A stretch of DNA of 64,000 nucleotides from Mycolicibacterium lacusdiani (GCF_021916785.1 NZ_JAKCFC010000007.1:1-64000); one strand, 5' to 3'. Counted from the stretch's first letter, positions 17,139-25,353 are shown. Numbers and translations: made by a program. The notes: generated by a model from the letters alone, not told the origin.

Positions 17139-18685
17139 GCACCATGCCTGCGGTGAGCCACCTGCTCGAGCGTGCGCGCTGGGCTGCGGCCGCATACGCC
17201 GAGTACGACCAGACGGCGGTCGCTGCGATCGTGACGGCAGTCGCCGACGCCGCCTACGCCGAGTCCGAACGCTTCGCCGCAGCCGCGGTCACCGAGACCG
17301 GCATGGGCGTCGTCGCCGACAAGGTGCGCAAGAACCGCGCCTGCTCGCGCGGCATCGTCGACTACTACCGCGGCGAGGACTTCGTCTCCCCCACCGTCGA
17401 CCACGCCCGCAAGATCGTCGAGATTCCCCGTCCCGCAGGCGTGGTCCTCGCGCTGACGCCCACCACCAACCCGGTGTCGACGATCTACTTCAAGGTGATC
17501 CTCGCCCTGATGACCCGCAACGCGGTCGTCGTCGCGCCGCACCCCCGCGCCCGGCAGTGCTCCGTCGACGCGGTGCGCGTGCTGGCCGAGGCCGCAGTGA
17601 GCGCCGGAGCCCCCGACGGCATCGTGTCGGTGGTCGAGGAACCGTCCATCCCCCTCGTCGAAGCCCTCATGGCCGACGAACGCACCGACGTCATCGTCGC
17701 CACCGGCGGCACCGGGGTCGTGCGGGCCGCGTACTCGTCGGGCAATCCCGCGCTCGGGGTCGGGCCGGGCAACGTGCCGGTCTTCGTCGACGCCAGTGCG
17801 GACGTCGAGGCCGCGGCCCGTCGCATCGTCGACAGCAAGGCGTTCGACAACTCGGTGCTGTGCACCAACGAATCCGTGCTGATCGTCGAGGAGGCGGTCG
17901 CGGGCAAGCTCAGTGCGGCACTCACCCGCAATGGCGCGCACATCCTGGACGATGACGGCGCACATCGGTTGCGGCAGTTCATGTTCCCCGGCGGGAAGCT
18001 CAACACGGACGTGGTTGGCCGGTCGGCAGCGTGGATCGCCGAGCAATTCGGCCTACGGGTGACGCCGAAGACCCGGCTGCTGATCGCGCCCTTCACCGAC
18101 GTCGTCGGCGAGGAGGTGCTCACCCACGAGAAGCTCTGCCCCGTCCTCGGCATGACGACCGTGGTGGGACCCGATCGCGGCATCCGCGCCGCCCGCGCCG
18201 TGGTCAGGATCGCCGGAGCCGGGCACTCGGCGGCGATCCACAGCGAGGACCCGCGCGTCATCACCGACTTCGCCGCGCAGGTGCCGGTCCTGCGGGTGTC
18301 GGTCAACGTCGGAAACAGCACCGGAAGCTCTGGACTGGACACCAACCTCGCGCCGTCGATGACGATCGGCACGGGTTTCGTCGGACGCAGCGCGATCGGT
18401 GAGAACCTGCAGCCGCACAATCTAATCAACCACACCCGGATCGCCTACAACGCCGACGCCGGCGTGGTGATGCCGAGCTTCTCGGGTATCTCACCATGGC
18501 GGACACCCGCCGGTCGGGTTCCCGCATACCCGTTGGCGTCCAACGACTCCGGTGCCGTGCCACAGCCGGTGCGCCGCGACGCCCGTCCGACCGCTGCCCG
18601 GTCCAACGACCCGGGGATCGAGGCGCTGCGGGCCGAACTGCGCGCGCTGGTCGTCGAAGAACTCGCTCAACTGATCAAGAGGTGA
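17135..18685 (+). CDS. CoA-acylating aldehyde dehydrogenase with C-terminal encapsulation peptide (microcompartment cargo)
   Basis: 516 residues from GTG 17135, overlapping the previous stop (GTGA); ATG 17144 is an alternative. It is the EutE/PduP/AdhE type: nucleophile Cys243 (DNSVLCTNES), ATGGTGVVRAAYSSGNPALG, and the late LAPSMTIGTG segment. It should convert propionaldehyde, NAD and CoA to propionyl-CoA. After a variable Ser/Pro/Arg linker (about 470-490) the last 24 residues (PGIEALRAELRALVVEELAQ...) form an amphipathic helix, the hallmark of an encapsulation peptide that docks to shell proteins. It is the best cargo candidate of the locus. Confidence 0.88.
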   Translation: MSTMPAVSHLLERARWAAAAYAEYDQTAVAAIVTAVADAAYAESERFAAAAVTETGMGVVADKVRKNRACSRGIVDYYRGEDFVSPTVDHARKIVEIPRPAGVVLALTPTTNPVSTIYFKVILALMTRNAVVVAPHPRARQCSVDAVRVLAEAAVSAGAPDGIVSVVEEPSIPLVEALMADERTDVIVATGGTGVVRAAYSSGNPALGVGPGNVPVFVDASADVEAAARRIVDSKAFDNSVLCTNESVLIVEEAVAGKLSAALTRNGAHILDDDGAHRLRQFMFPGGKLNTDVVGRSAAWIAEQFGLRVTPKTRLLIAPFTDVVGEEVLTHEKLCPVLGMTTVVGPDRGIRAARAVVRIAGAGHSAAIHSEDPRVITDFAAQVPVLRVSVNVGNSTGSSGLDTNLAPSMTIGTGFVGRSAIGENLQPHNLINHTRIAYNADAGVVMPSFSGISPWRTPAGRVPAYPLASNDSGAVPQPVRRDARPTAARSNDPGIEALRAELRALVVEELAQLIKR

Positions 18686-18688
18686 CCC

Positions 18689-19294
18689 GTGGCTGAACTA
18701 CGTTCGTTCATCTTCATCGACAGGCTGCAGCCGCAGACGATGTCGTACCTCGGCACCTGGATCAAGGGTGCCCTGCCCCGCGCCGACATGGCGGCCCAGA
18801 TCATCGAGGTGGCGCCGGGTCTGGACATCGAGGGCGTCACCGACGTCGCCCTCAAGCACGCCGACGTCATGGCCGGTGTCCTCGTAGTAGAGCGCCAGTT
18901 CGGCTACCTGGAATTCCACGGCGAGACGGGATCGGTCAAGGCCGCCGCCGATGCGGCCCTCGACGAACTGGGCGGCAGCGCCGACTCGGCCACGTCCCCG
19001 ACGATCCTGGCCTCGCGCATCATCTCGAGCGTCGACCGGCAGCACGCATTCCTGATCAACCGCAACAAGATCGGGTCGATGGTCCTGGCCGGCGAGTCGC
19101 TCTACGTACTCGAGGTGGCCCCCGCGTCGTACGCGATCCTGGCCACCAACGAGGCCGAGAAGGCAGCTGACGTGAAGGTCGTCGACTTCCGGATGATCGG
19201 TGCGACCGGCCGGGTCTACCTGTCCGGCACCGAGGCCGACGTCCGGCAGGCGGCCGCCGCCGCCGAGGATGCGCTGCGACGGAGCGGGTCGTGA
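18689..19294 (+). CDS. Microcompartment shell protein, tandem-domain trimer (BMC-T), first copy
   Basis: 201 residues from GTG 18689, three bases after the preceding stop. Two BMC (pfam00936-like) domains are visible, about 5-95 and 105-198, each with the ERQFG/NRNKIG region and a glycine-rich turn near the pore edge (RMIGATGRVYLSG). BMC-T proteins form pseudohexameric trimers with larger pores than BMC-H. The RMM compartment of M. smegmatis is known to contain two BMC-T, one BMC-H and one BMC-P protein, which matches this operon. The end overlaps the next start by four bases. Confidence 0.88.
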   Translation: MAELRSFIFIDRLQPQTMSYLGTWIKGALPRADMAAQIIEVAPGLDIEGVTDVALKHADVMAGVLVVERQFGYLEFHGETGSVKAAADAALDELGGSADSATSPTILASRIISSVDRQHAFLINRNKIGSMVLAGESLYVLEVAPASYAILATNEAEKAADVKVVDFRMIGATGRVYLSGTEADVRQAAAAAEDALRRSGS

Positions 19295-19794
19295 CGTCCT
19301 TCGACCGCGAGCAATTGCGTCTCCTGGTCAGGGAGGTCGTGCGCGACGCCGTCCGCGATCTGGCGCCGCAGGCACCGAAATCCGCACCACCGCCGAAGGC
19401 GCCGACGCCGGTCGCCACCCCGGCCCCGGCACCGGTCGGGCCCGTTCCGACGGGCCCGCTGGCCGCCGACGAGCGCCGCCGCACCGAGACCGTGCGGATC
19501 GGCTCGGACGCCGATCTCGACGCCTTCGTGCGGACGCTGCTGCGACTGTTCGAGAACCCCAAGACGCGAGCCGACCTGCGCAACGGCAGGCTCGACTTCC
19601 GCCTGGCGGGCACGCACCGGGGCTCCGGCGGGTCGACGCGCCGGATCGAGCGCGGCGCCGTCACCGAACGCCACGTCGCCGAAATCGCCGACACCGGGGC
19701 AACGCTGGTACTCGGGCCGCGGGCCGTGCTCACCCCGCTCGCGCGGGAACGCGCCCGCGCGCTCGGCCTCACCATTCAGAAGGAGCGCACATGA
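19291..19794 (+). CDS. Microcompartment-associated small protein with encapsulation-like N-terminal helix
   Basis: 167 residues from GTG 19291. Residues 3-25 (FDREQLRLLVREVVRDAVRD) make an amphipathic helix like BMC encapsulation peptides; residues 27-60 are a Pro/Ala linker; the rest is a small basic domain ending ITDTGA-type/LVLGPRAVLTPLARERARAL. That last motif resembles the ethanolamine/propanediol accessory domains (EutT and PduO-like N-termini) with LTPxAR. Its position between shell genes suggests an internal linker or scaffold that joins cargo to shell. I know no proven function. Confidence 0.65.
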   Translation: MTSFDREQLRLLVREVVRDAVRDLAPQAPKSAPPPKAPTPVATPAPAPVGPVPTGPLAADERRRTETVRIGSDADLDAFVRTLLRLFENPKTRADLRNGRLDFRLAGTHRGSGGSTRRIERGAVTERHVAEIADTGATLVLGPRAVLTPLARERARALGLTIQKERT

Positions 19795-19814
19795 TCACCG
19801 AGGAGCCACGATGA
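19791..19814 (+). CDS. Seven-codon mini-ORF bridging two genes (possible translational coupler)
   Basis: ATG at 19791 overlaps the stop of the upstream gene (ATGA), encodes MITEEPR and ends in a TGA (19812-19814) that overlaps the ATG of the BMC-P gene at 19811. The GAGGAG within it is the ribosome binding site of the BMC-P gene. A ribosome finishing the upstream gene could restart here and restart again at BMC-P. The peptide itself is unlikely to matter. Confidence 0.4.
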   Translation: MITEEPR

Positions 19815-20062
19815 TCCGGGGAACCGTCACCGGCCAGGTCTGGTCGACCCGCCGCATCGACGGCGTACCTCCCGGCGCATTCCTCGAGGTCGAGGTCGAT
19901 GGCGCCGGGTCTCGCCTCATCGCGTTCGACGTCCTCGGCAGCGGCGTCGGCGAGCAGGTCCTGGTGGCGCAGGGCTCGGTGGCGGCCGGCTGGTTCACCG
20001 GCACACCGCCCCCGGTAGATGCCCTCATCATCGGTTCCATCGACCCCGATTCCACCAAGTAA
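19811..20062 (+). CDS. Microcompartment vertex protein (BMC-P, EutN/CcmL family)
   Basis: 83 residues, the usual length for this family. The start MIRGTVTGQVWSTRRIDGVP and the end VDALIIGSIDPDS are diagnostic: the N-terminal RGTV and the late DAxIxGxxD strand are shared with EutN and CcmL. Five copies form the pentamers that close the vertices of the icosahedral shell. It is preceded by GAGGAG and translationally coupled to a mini-ORF. A single BMC-P gene is enough for shell closure. Confidence 0.93.
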   Translation: MIRGTVTGQVWSTRRIDGVPPGAFLEVEVDGAGSRLIAFDVLGSGVGEQVLVAQGSVAAGWFTGTPPPVDALIIGSIDPDSTK

Positions 20063-20086
20063 CCACCACCACGAAGGAGAAACACC

Positions 20087-20368
20087 ATGGCCAGCAACGC
20101 GATCGGAATGATCGAGACCAAGGGCTACGTCGCGGCACTCGCCGCCGCGGACGCGATGGTCAAGGCAGCGAACGTGACCATCACCGACCGCCAGCAGGTG
20201 GGCGACGGCCTGGTCGCCGTCATCGTCACCGGCGAGGTGGGCGCGGTCAAGGCCGCCACCGAGGCAGGTGCCGAATCCGCCTCGCAGGTGGGCGAACTCA
20301 TCAGCGTGCACGTCATCCCGCGCCCCCACAGCGAACTCGGCGCGCACTTCTCGCTCGCAGCCCAGTAG
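20087..20368 (+). CDS. Microcompartment shell hexamer protein (BMC-H)
   Basis: 93 residues with the canonical BMC-H sequence: SNAIGMIETKGYVAALAAAD at the start, GLVAVIVTGEVGAVKAATEAG in the middle and VHVIPRPHSEL near the end. Six copies form the hexagonal tiles that make up most shell facets. A near-ideal ribosome binding site (GAAGGAGA, 8 nt before ATG) suggests high expression, as expected for the major shell protein. It lies between the BMC-P and the second BMC-T gene. Confidence 0.96.
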   Translation: MASNAIGMIETKGYVAALAAADAMVKAANVTITDRQQVGDGLVAVIVTGEVGAVKAATEAGAESASQVGELISVHVIPRPHSELGAHFSLAAQ

Positions 20369-20377
20369 TCCTGCTCG

Positions 20378-21043
20378 ATGGCCGCGATCGACACCGCGAC
20401 CGGCACGGGAACGCGGACCGACATCCGCGTCTACCTGTTGGTCGAGGATCTCCAGCAGCAGTTCGCCGCGTATCTCGGGACTCCGACCCGGGCCCGCGGA
20501 TATCCGCCGTACGCCGGTGAGCACGCACTGATCGTCGAGGTGTCCCCCGCCCTGGCGATCGAGCGGGTGATCGACCTCGCGCTGCGGGAGGTGCCCGGCA
20601 TCTCACCCGGAATCCTGTATGTGGAGCGGCAATTCGGCGTGCTGGAGATCCACTCCGCCGATCTGTCCGACGTCCGTCGGGCCGGTGAGGCGATTCTGGC
20701 GGGCACGGGCAACGCGGCTGCCGATCAACTGCGTCCGCGAGTGCTCTACCACGACATCATCGAGGACATCACCGATCAGCACGCGGTGATCATCAACCGC
20801 ACCCGGCAGGCATCCATGGTGCTGCCCGGCCAGTCGCTGCTGGTCTACGAGATGACGCCTGCGCTGTTCGCGGCCGTCGCGGCGAACGAGGCCGAACGGG
20901 TCGCCCCCGGCCTCACACTCGTCGACGTGCAGATGATCGGTGCGGCGGGCAGGCTGTACATCGGCGGAAGCACCGGCGACGTCACCGCGGCCAGGGACCG
21001 CATCACGGAGGTGTTGGCCGGCATCGAGGGACGGGACCACTGA
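20378..21043 (+). CDS. Microcompartment shell protein, tandem-domain trimer (BMC-T), second copy
   Basis: 221 residues starting ATG 20378. After a short N-terminal extension (about 15 residues) come two BMC domains, about 17-110 and 118-217, with YVERQFGVLEIHS and INRTRQASMVLPGQ, QMIGAAGRLYIGG at positions equivalent to the first BMC-T. It is clearly a diverged paralogue of the 18689 gene rather than a recent copy. Two different BMC-T trimers could provide pores for different substrates or cofactors. The stop overlaps the kinase start (TGATG). Confidence 0.88.
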   Translation: MAAIDTATGTGTRTDIRVYLLVEDLQQQFAAYLGTPTRARGYPPYAGEHALIVEVSPALAIERVIDLALREVPGISPGILYVERQFGVLEIHSADLSDVRRAGEAILAGTGNAAADQLRPRVLYHDIIEDITDQHAVIINRTRQASMVLPGQSLLVYEMTPALFAAVAANEAERVAPGLTLVDVQMIGAAGRLYIGGSTGDVTAARDRITEVLAGIEGRDH

Positions 21044-22068
21044 TGGACGCACCAGAGATGGAAGACCCTCGACCCGAGGCGACCTTCGTGGCCGACGACG
21101 TCGAGGTCGCCGAACTCGCCCTGGCGTCCTACGACATCTCGCCAGAGTCGAGGCTGCGGCTGCTCAACCTGTCCGAGAACGCCACGTACGCAGTCGAGGA
21201 CGCGACCACCGGGGACAAGTCGATCCTGCGGGTGCACCGCAAGGACTACCACCGGCGCCACGAGATCGAGTCCGAACTGGACTGGCTCGAGGCGCTGCGG
21301 CGCGACAGCGACGTCACCGTCCCCACGGTGCTGCCCACTCGCGACGGGCAACGCGTCGTGACGGTCGAGCACGATGGCACCGCTCGCCACGTCGTGCACT
21401 TCGACATGGTGGCAGGCGTCGAACCCGACGAGGAGACGCTGACGGTCCACGACTTCCACACGCTGGGCTGCATCACCGCCTCGCTGCACGACCACTCGCG
21501 GTCGTGGACGCGTCCGGAGAGCTTCGGCAGGTTCTCCTGGGACTGGCAGCACAGTCTCGGCGATACCCCGCGCTGGGGCCGCTGGCAGGACGCCGTCGGC
21601 GTCGGCGAGTCCGAGGCCGTCACGCTCGGCCGTGCCGCGCAGCTGCTCGGGCAGCGGCTGGCCGACTACGGAACGGGCCCGGACACGTTCGGCCTCGTCC
21701 ACGCCGACCTGCGCCTGGCCAACCTGCTCGTCGACGGTGACACCATCACCGTGATCGACTTCGACGACTGCGGATTCGGTTGGTACTTCTACGACTTCGG
21801 CACCGCCGTGTCCTTCTTCGAGGACGACCCCGCCGTGCCCGAGTGGCAGGAGGCCTGGGTGTCGGGTTACCGATCACGGCGCCCACTCGCACCATCCGAC
21901 GAGGCGATGCTCCCGAGCTTCGTGTTGCTGCGCAGACTGCTGCTGCTGGCGTGGATGGGCTCGCACAGCCATTCGCGTGAGTCGCAGGCCATGTCGATCA
22001 CCTACGCCGAGGGCAGCTGCGCCCTCGCCGAGCGGTACCTCACCTTCAACGGCCAACGCCTGGCCTGA
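21043..22068 (+). CDS. APH-family kinase, putative amino alcohol (1-amino-2-propanol) kinase
   Basis: 341 residues from ATG 21043. The aminoglycoside-phosphotransferase/choline-kinase fold is shown by the catalytic loop LVHADLRLANLLV and the metal-binding VIDFDDCGFGW. An ATP-lysine region (SILRVHRKDY) is near residue 65. In this operon the acceptor is probably 1-amino-2-propanol, phosphorylated before the PLP phospho-lyase step known from older amino-alcohol biochemistry. The enzyme shows no encapsulation peptide and may act outside the shell. Confidence 0.75.
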   Translation: MDAPEMEDPRPEATFVADDVEVAELALASYDISPESRLRLLNLSENATYAVEDATTGDKSILRVHRKDYHRRHEIESELDWLEALRRDSDVTVPTVLPTRDGQRVVTVEHDGTARHVVHFDMVAGVEPDEETLTVHDFHTLGCITASLHDHSRSWTRPESFGRFSWDWQHSLGDTPRWGRWQDAVGVGESEAVTLGRAAQLLGQRLADYGTGPDTFGLVHADLRLANLLVDGDTITVIDFDDCGFGWYFYDFGTAVSFFEDDPAVPEWQEAWVSGYRSRRPLAPSDEAMLPSFVLLRRLLLLAWMGSHSHSRESQAMSITYAEGSCALAERYLTFNGQRLA

Positions 22069-22098
22069 CCCACCCGCCACGAATCGAAAGAGGGACCC

Positions 22099-22878
22099 AT
22101 GTTCACCTCACTGCAAGGCCGTACCGCCGTCATCACCGGCGGCAGCAAGGGAATCGGGCGGGGCATCGCCGAGACGTTCGCCGATGCGGGCATCAACGTC
22201 GTGCTCACCGGCCGCAATCAGGCCGACGTCGACTCCTGCGTCGATGCCCTCGCGGGCAGGCCCGGCGCAGTCAGCGGCGTGTCGGCCGACGTCGCGAGCC
22301 CCGAGGAATGCCGTCGTGTCGTCGCAACCGCCGTGGAGCGGCACGGTGGGCTCGACATCGTGTGCGCCAACGCGGGCATCTTCCCGTTCGGGCGGCTGGA
22401 GGACCTGACGCCCGACGACCTCGAGCAGGTGCTCGGCGTCAACTTCAAGGGCACCGTGTACATCGTGCAGGCGGCGATGGAGGCGCTCACCGCCAGCGGC
22501 CACGGCAGAGTGATCGTCACGTCGTCGATCACCGGACCCGTCACTGGCTACCCCGGCTGGTCGCACTACGGTGCCAGCAAGGCCGCACAACTGGGTTTCC
22601 TGCGCACCGCAGCAATGGAGCTCGCACCGAAGAAGATCACGGTGAACGCGGTGCTGCCCGGCAACATCGTCACCGAGGGCCTGATCGGAAATGGCCAGGA
22701 ATACATGGACCAAATGGCCAAGGCGATCCCGGCAGGCCGACTCGGCAGCGCGACCGACATCGGCAACGCCGCGCTGTTCTTCGCCACCGAGGAGGCCTCG
22801 TACGTCACGGGTCAGACCTTGATCGTCGACGGTGGCCAGATCCTCCCGGAATCCGCCGAAGCACTCGCCGAGATGTAG
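22099..22878 (+). CDS. Short-chain dehydrogenase, 1-amino-2-propanol dehydrogenase type (RMM locus)
   Basis: 259 residues. SDR motifs are complete: TGGSKGIG at 13-20 for NAD(P), NAG at 91-93, catalytic Ser142/143 and Tyr157-Lys161 (HYGASKAA). The RMM-locus SDR of M. smegmatis is known as an S-(+)-1-amino-2-propanol dehydrogenase forming aminoacetone; this protein sits in the same position. A clear ribosome binding site (GAAAGAGGG) precedes ATG 22099. How this oxidation fits with the kinase/phospho-lyase route (parallel path or detoxification) is not settled. Confidence 0.8.
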   Translation: MFTSLQGRTAVITGGSKGIGRGIAETFADAGINVVLTGRNQADVDSCVDALAGRPGAVSGVSADVASPEECRRVVATAVERHGGLDIVCANAGIFPFGRLEDLTPDDLEQVLGVNFKGTVYIVQAAMEALTASGHGRVIVTSSITGPVTGYPGWSHYGASKAAQLGFLRTAAMELAPKKITVNAVLPGNIVTEGLIGNGQEYMDQMAKAIPAGRLGSATDIGNAALFFATEEASYVTGQTLIVDGGQILPESAEALAEM

Positions 22879-22910
22879 TTGCCCCGCGGATGGCGAGCCA
22901 TCCCCTAGAA

Positions 22911-22923
22911 TTGGTCGTACCAA
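22911..22923. promoter_or_regulatory. Operator-like palindrome O4 before the GntR gene (TTGGT-CGT-ACCAA)
   Basis: A perfect inverted repeat ending 20 nt before the regulator's GTG. It shares TTGG-N5-CCAA with O1 in the divergent promoter region, which points to autoregulation by the GntR protein and to one regulon for both operons. Confidence 0.65.
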
Positions 22924-22943
22924 ATCGTTCGGGAGGGGGTTCG

Positions 22944-23726
22944 GTGCCGACGCCAACCGAACAACTGCGGCGCCGGATCGTTGCCGACATCAATGCCGGG
23001 CAGCCGGGCACCAAGCTCGGCAGCGAACGCGAACTGGCCGACCGCTACGGCACCAGCCGGTCCAGCCTCCGGCAGGTGCTCGCCGCGCTGGAGGAGGCGG
23101 GGCTGGTCGACCGCGTCATCGGCCGGGCAGGCGGGATCTTCATCAGCCACGCCCAGGTGCAGCGCAGCCTCTCCGACGTGGTCGGGGTGCCGGCGTTCCT
23201 GGCCAACCAGGGTTACGTGGCAGGCACCCGGGTGTTGTCCACGAAGATCACCGCGCCCGAGCGCGCCACCCAGCAGGCACTGCGCGTCGGAGCAGACGAC
23301 TTCGTCGTCGAGATCCAGCGGGTACGACTGGCCGACGGGTCGCCGATCTCGCTCGAACTCGCGCAGTTTCGCGCCGACGCGTTCCCCGGGCTACTGGAAC
23401 AGCAGCTGGGTGGTTCTATCTACGAAATACTGGAGGAGCGTTACGGGTTGGTGACCGCGCGGGCCGACGAGCGGATCGAGGCGGTCAACGCCACGGCCGA
23501 GGAGGCCACGCTGCTGGGCATCAAGCCGCGCTCGGCACTGCTACTCATCACCCGCATCACCTACGACCAGCACGGCGCGCCGTGCGAGTTCTCCCGCGAC
23601 CTGTTCCGTGGCGACCGGACCCGTCTCGCGGTCACGGTGCAGGGGCGCGGCGTCGGCGTGCAGTCCTCGGTGGACACGGCGACCGTCGCCCTGCAGAGCC
23701 AGGAGACGCGGAACAAGGCCAGTTGA
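22944..23726 (+). CDS. GntR-family transcriptional regulator (HutC/UTRA subfamily) of the microcompartment locus
   Basis: 260 residues from GTG 22944, preceded by GGGAGGGG. The N-terminal winged helix (PTPTEQLRRRIVADINAGQP, then LGSERELADRYGTSRSSLRQ) is followed by a UTRA effector domain at about 85-245 (APERATQQALRVG, RLADGSPISLELAQFRAD). It lies at the end of the shell operon, behind its own palindrome. The expected mode is repression relieved by a pathway intermediate, with sites O1-O4 as targets; the ligand is unknown. Confidence 0.87.
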   Translation: MPTPTEQLRRRIVADINAGQPGTKLGSERELADRYGTSRSSLRQVLAALEEAGLVDRVIGRAGGIFISHAQVQRSLSDVVGVPAFLANQGYVAGTRVLSTKITAPERATQQALRVGADDFVVEIQRVRLADGSPISLELAQFRADAFPGLLEQQLGGSIYEILEERYGLVTARADERIEAVNATAEEATLLGIKPRSALLLITRITYDQHGAPCEFSRDLFRGDRTRLAVTVQGRGVGVQSSVDTATVALQSQETRNKAS

Positions 23727-23759
23727 CCTCGACCGCGGTTGAGGTTGCAGGGTGAGGGC

Positions 23760-24407
23760 ATGAAACCGATACGAGCAGATCTGTGGGAGACCCGGATCGA
23801 CAATCCCTTCCCCGGCCTGACCACGCACGCCTACCTGTGGACCGGCGGTCCCGCGGGCAATGTGCTGTTCTACGGCACCGCAACGGAAGACGACTTCGAC
23901 GGCATCGACCGGCTCGGCGGCGTCAGCCACCAGTACCTCTCGCACCGCGACGAGGCAGGCCCGATGCTGGCGCGTCTCGGCGCCCGGTTCGGCGTCCGAT
24001 TGCACGCTCCCGCAGCTGAACTCGCCGACATCGGCGCGCATGCCCACGTCGACGTGCCGCTGTCCTCGCGTCACGTCGACGCCAATGGCATCGAGGTGAT
24101 CCCCACTCCGGGGCACACGCCGGGCAGCACCTGCTACCTCGTGCCAGGGGCATACGGCCAGACCTACCTCTTCACCGGCGACACGATCTTCCTCGGCGAC
24201 GACGGCATCTGGACGGCCGGATACATCCCGCCCATCAGCGACGCCGCGACCCTGGCCGACAGCCTGCGCACCCTGGCCACGCTGACGCCGGATCTGGTGA
24301 TCTCCAGCGCCTTTCCGAGCGAGACGGCCGTCCACGTGACCGGCGGGGAGTGGGCGGACTGCGTGGCCGAGGCGCGGGAGCGGCTGTCGTCGTCGGCGTC
24401 CGCCTAG
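23760..24407 (+). CDS. Metallo-beta-lactamase-fold hydrolase
   Basis: 215 residues from ATG 23760 (MKPIRADLWETRIDNPFP). MBL features are PTPGHTPGSTCY and FTGDTIFLGDDG. The usual HxHxDH metal motif is replaced by LSHRDEAG, so the first metal site is altered; similar changes occur in a subgroup of small MBL proteins. Substrate unknown. It follows the GntR gene by 33 nt and might be read from the same transcript, but nothing ties it to the microcompartment. Confidence 0.7.
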   Translation: MKPIRADLWETRIDNPFPGLTTHAYLWTGGPAGNVLFYGTATEDDFDGIDRLGGVSHQYLSHRDEAGPMLARLGARFGVRLHAPAAELADIGAHAHVDVPLSSRHVDANGIEVIPTPGHTPGSTCYLVPGAYGQTYLFTGDTIFLGDDGIWTAGYIPPISDAATLADSLRTLATLTPDLVISSAFPSETAVHVTGGEWADCVAEARERLSSSASA

Positions 24408-24427
24408 CGGGCGACTAGATTGCGGGC

Positions 24428-25309
24428 ATGGCGCCCGACCCCGCAGGCAGGTTCGCCCCCAGCCCGTCGGCCGACCTGCACGTGGGCAATCTGCGCACTG
24501 CCGTGCTGGCATGGCTGTTCGCCCGTTCCACCGGCCGCCGGTTCCTGATCCGCATCGAGGACCTCGACGACCGGACCTTCCCCGAGGTGGCGACGCGCCA
24601 GGTCGCCGACCTCGCCGCGATCGGACTGACGTGGGACGAGCCGCCCGAGCACCAGACCGCTCACGCGGCCCGGTACCAGGCAGCCGTCGACGAGCTGGCC
24701 TCGCGTGGCCTGGTCTTCGAATGCTTCTGCAGCAGAAGGGACATCCTCGCGGCGCCTCGCGCACCGCATGCTCCCGAGGGTGCCTACCCCGGCACCTGCC
24801 GCGACCTCACCGCCGCCGAGCGGGCCGAGCGTGCCGCGGCGTCGGGCCGCCCCCCTGCGCTGCGCCTGCGCTCGTCGGTCGACGCCTACACGGTGACCGA
24901 CGTGCTGCACGGCGAGTACACCGGCGTCGTCGACGACTTCGTGCTGCGCCGCGGTGACGGCGTGTTCGCCTACAACCTGGCCGTCGTCGTCGACGACAGC
25001 GCCCAAGCCGTCGATCAGGTGGTGCGCGGTGACGACCTGCTGTCCTCGTCCCCGCGGCAGGCCTACCTCGGCACGCTGCTGGGGCTGCCGACGCCGACGT
25101 ACGCCCACGTTCCCCTCGTCCTCAACCCCGACGGCAAGCGGCTGGCCAAGCGGGACGGCGCCGTGACGCTCGCCGAGATCGACGCCGACCGCGCGACGGC
25201 TCTGATCGCCGAATCACTGGGCTACTCCGCGACCACCGTGGCCGGCATGCTCGCCGAGTTCGACCCGGCACGGTTGCCGCGCGAGCCGTGGGTATATCGG
25301 GCTGGGTGA
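24428..25309 (+). CDS. gluQ: Glutamyl-Q tRNA(Asp) synthetase
   Basis: 293 residues, the short class I GluRS-like form without an anticodon-binding domain. The HIGH motif is SADLHVGNL near residue 15, the KMSKS equivalent is KRLAKRDG near 240, and the zinc site CFCSRRD...YPGTC is present. GluQ attaches glutamate to queuosine in tRNA(Asp). A Tgt homologue about 7 kb away (32477-33736) fits a queuosine-salvaging organism. Confidence 0.9.
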   Translation: MAPDPAGRFAPSPSADLHVGNLRTAVLAWLFARSTGRRFLIRIEDLDDRTFPEVATRQVADLAAIGLTWDEPPEHQTAHAARYQAAVDELASRGLVFECFCSRRDILAAPRAPHAPEGAYPGTCRDLTAAERAERAAASGRPPALRLRSSVDAYTVTDVLHGEYTGVVDDFVLRRGDGVFAYNLAVVVDDSAQAVDQVVRGDDLLSSSPRQAYLGTLLGLPTPTYAHVPLVLNPDGKRLAKRDGAVTLAEIDADRATALIAESLGYSATTVAGMLAEFDPARLPREPWVYRAG

Positions 25310-25353
25310 GCAGAACCCTTCGCGAATCGGGCGAGCATTGCTACCGTCCGCCC

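Noticed and set aside
22944..24407. MBL hydrolase as a part of the microcompartment pathway
   Set aside because: It is close to the GntR gene but follows it after the regulator's own promoter site, has an altered metal motif and no known role in such loci.
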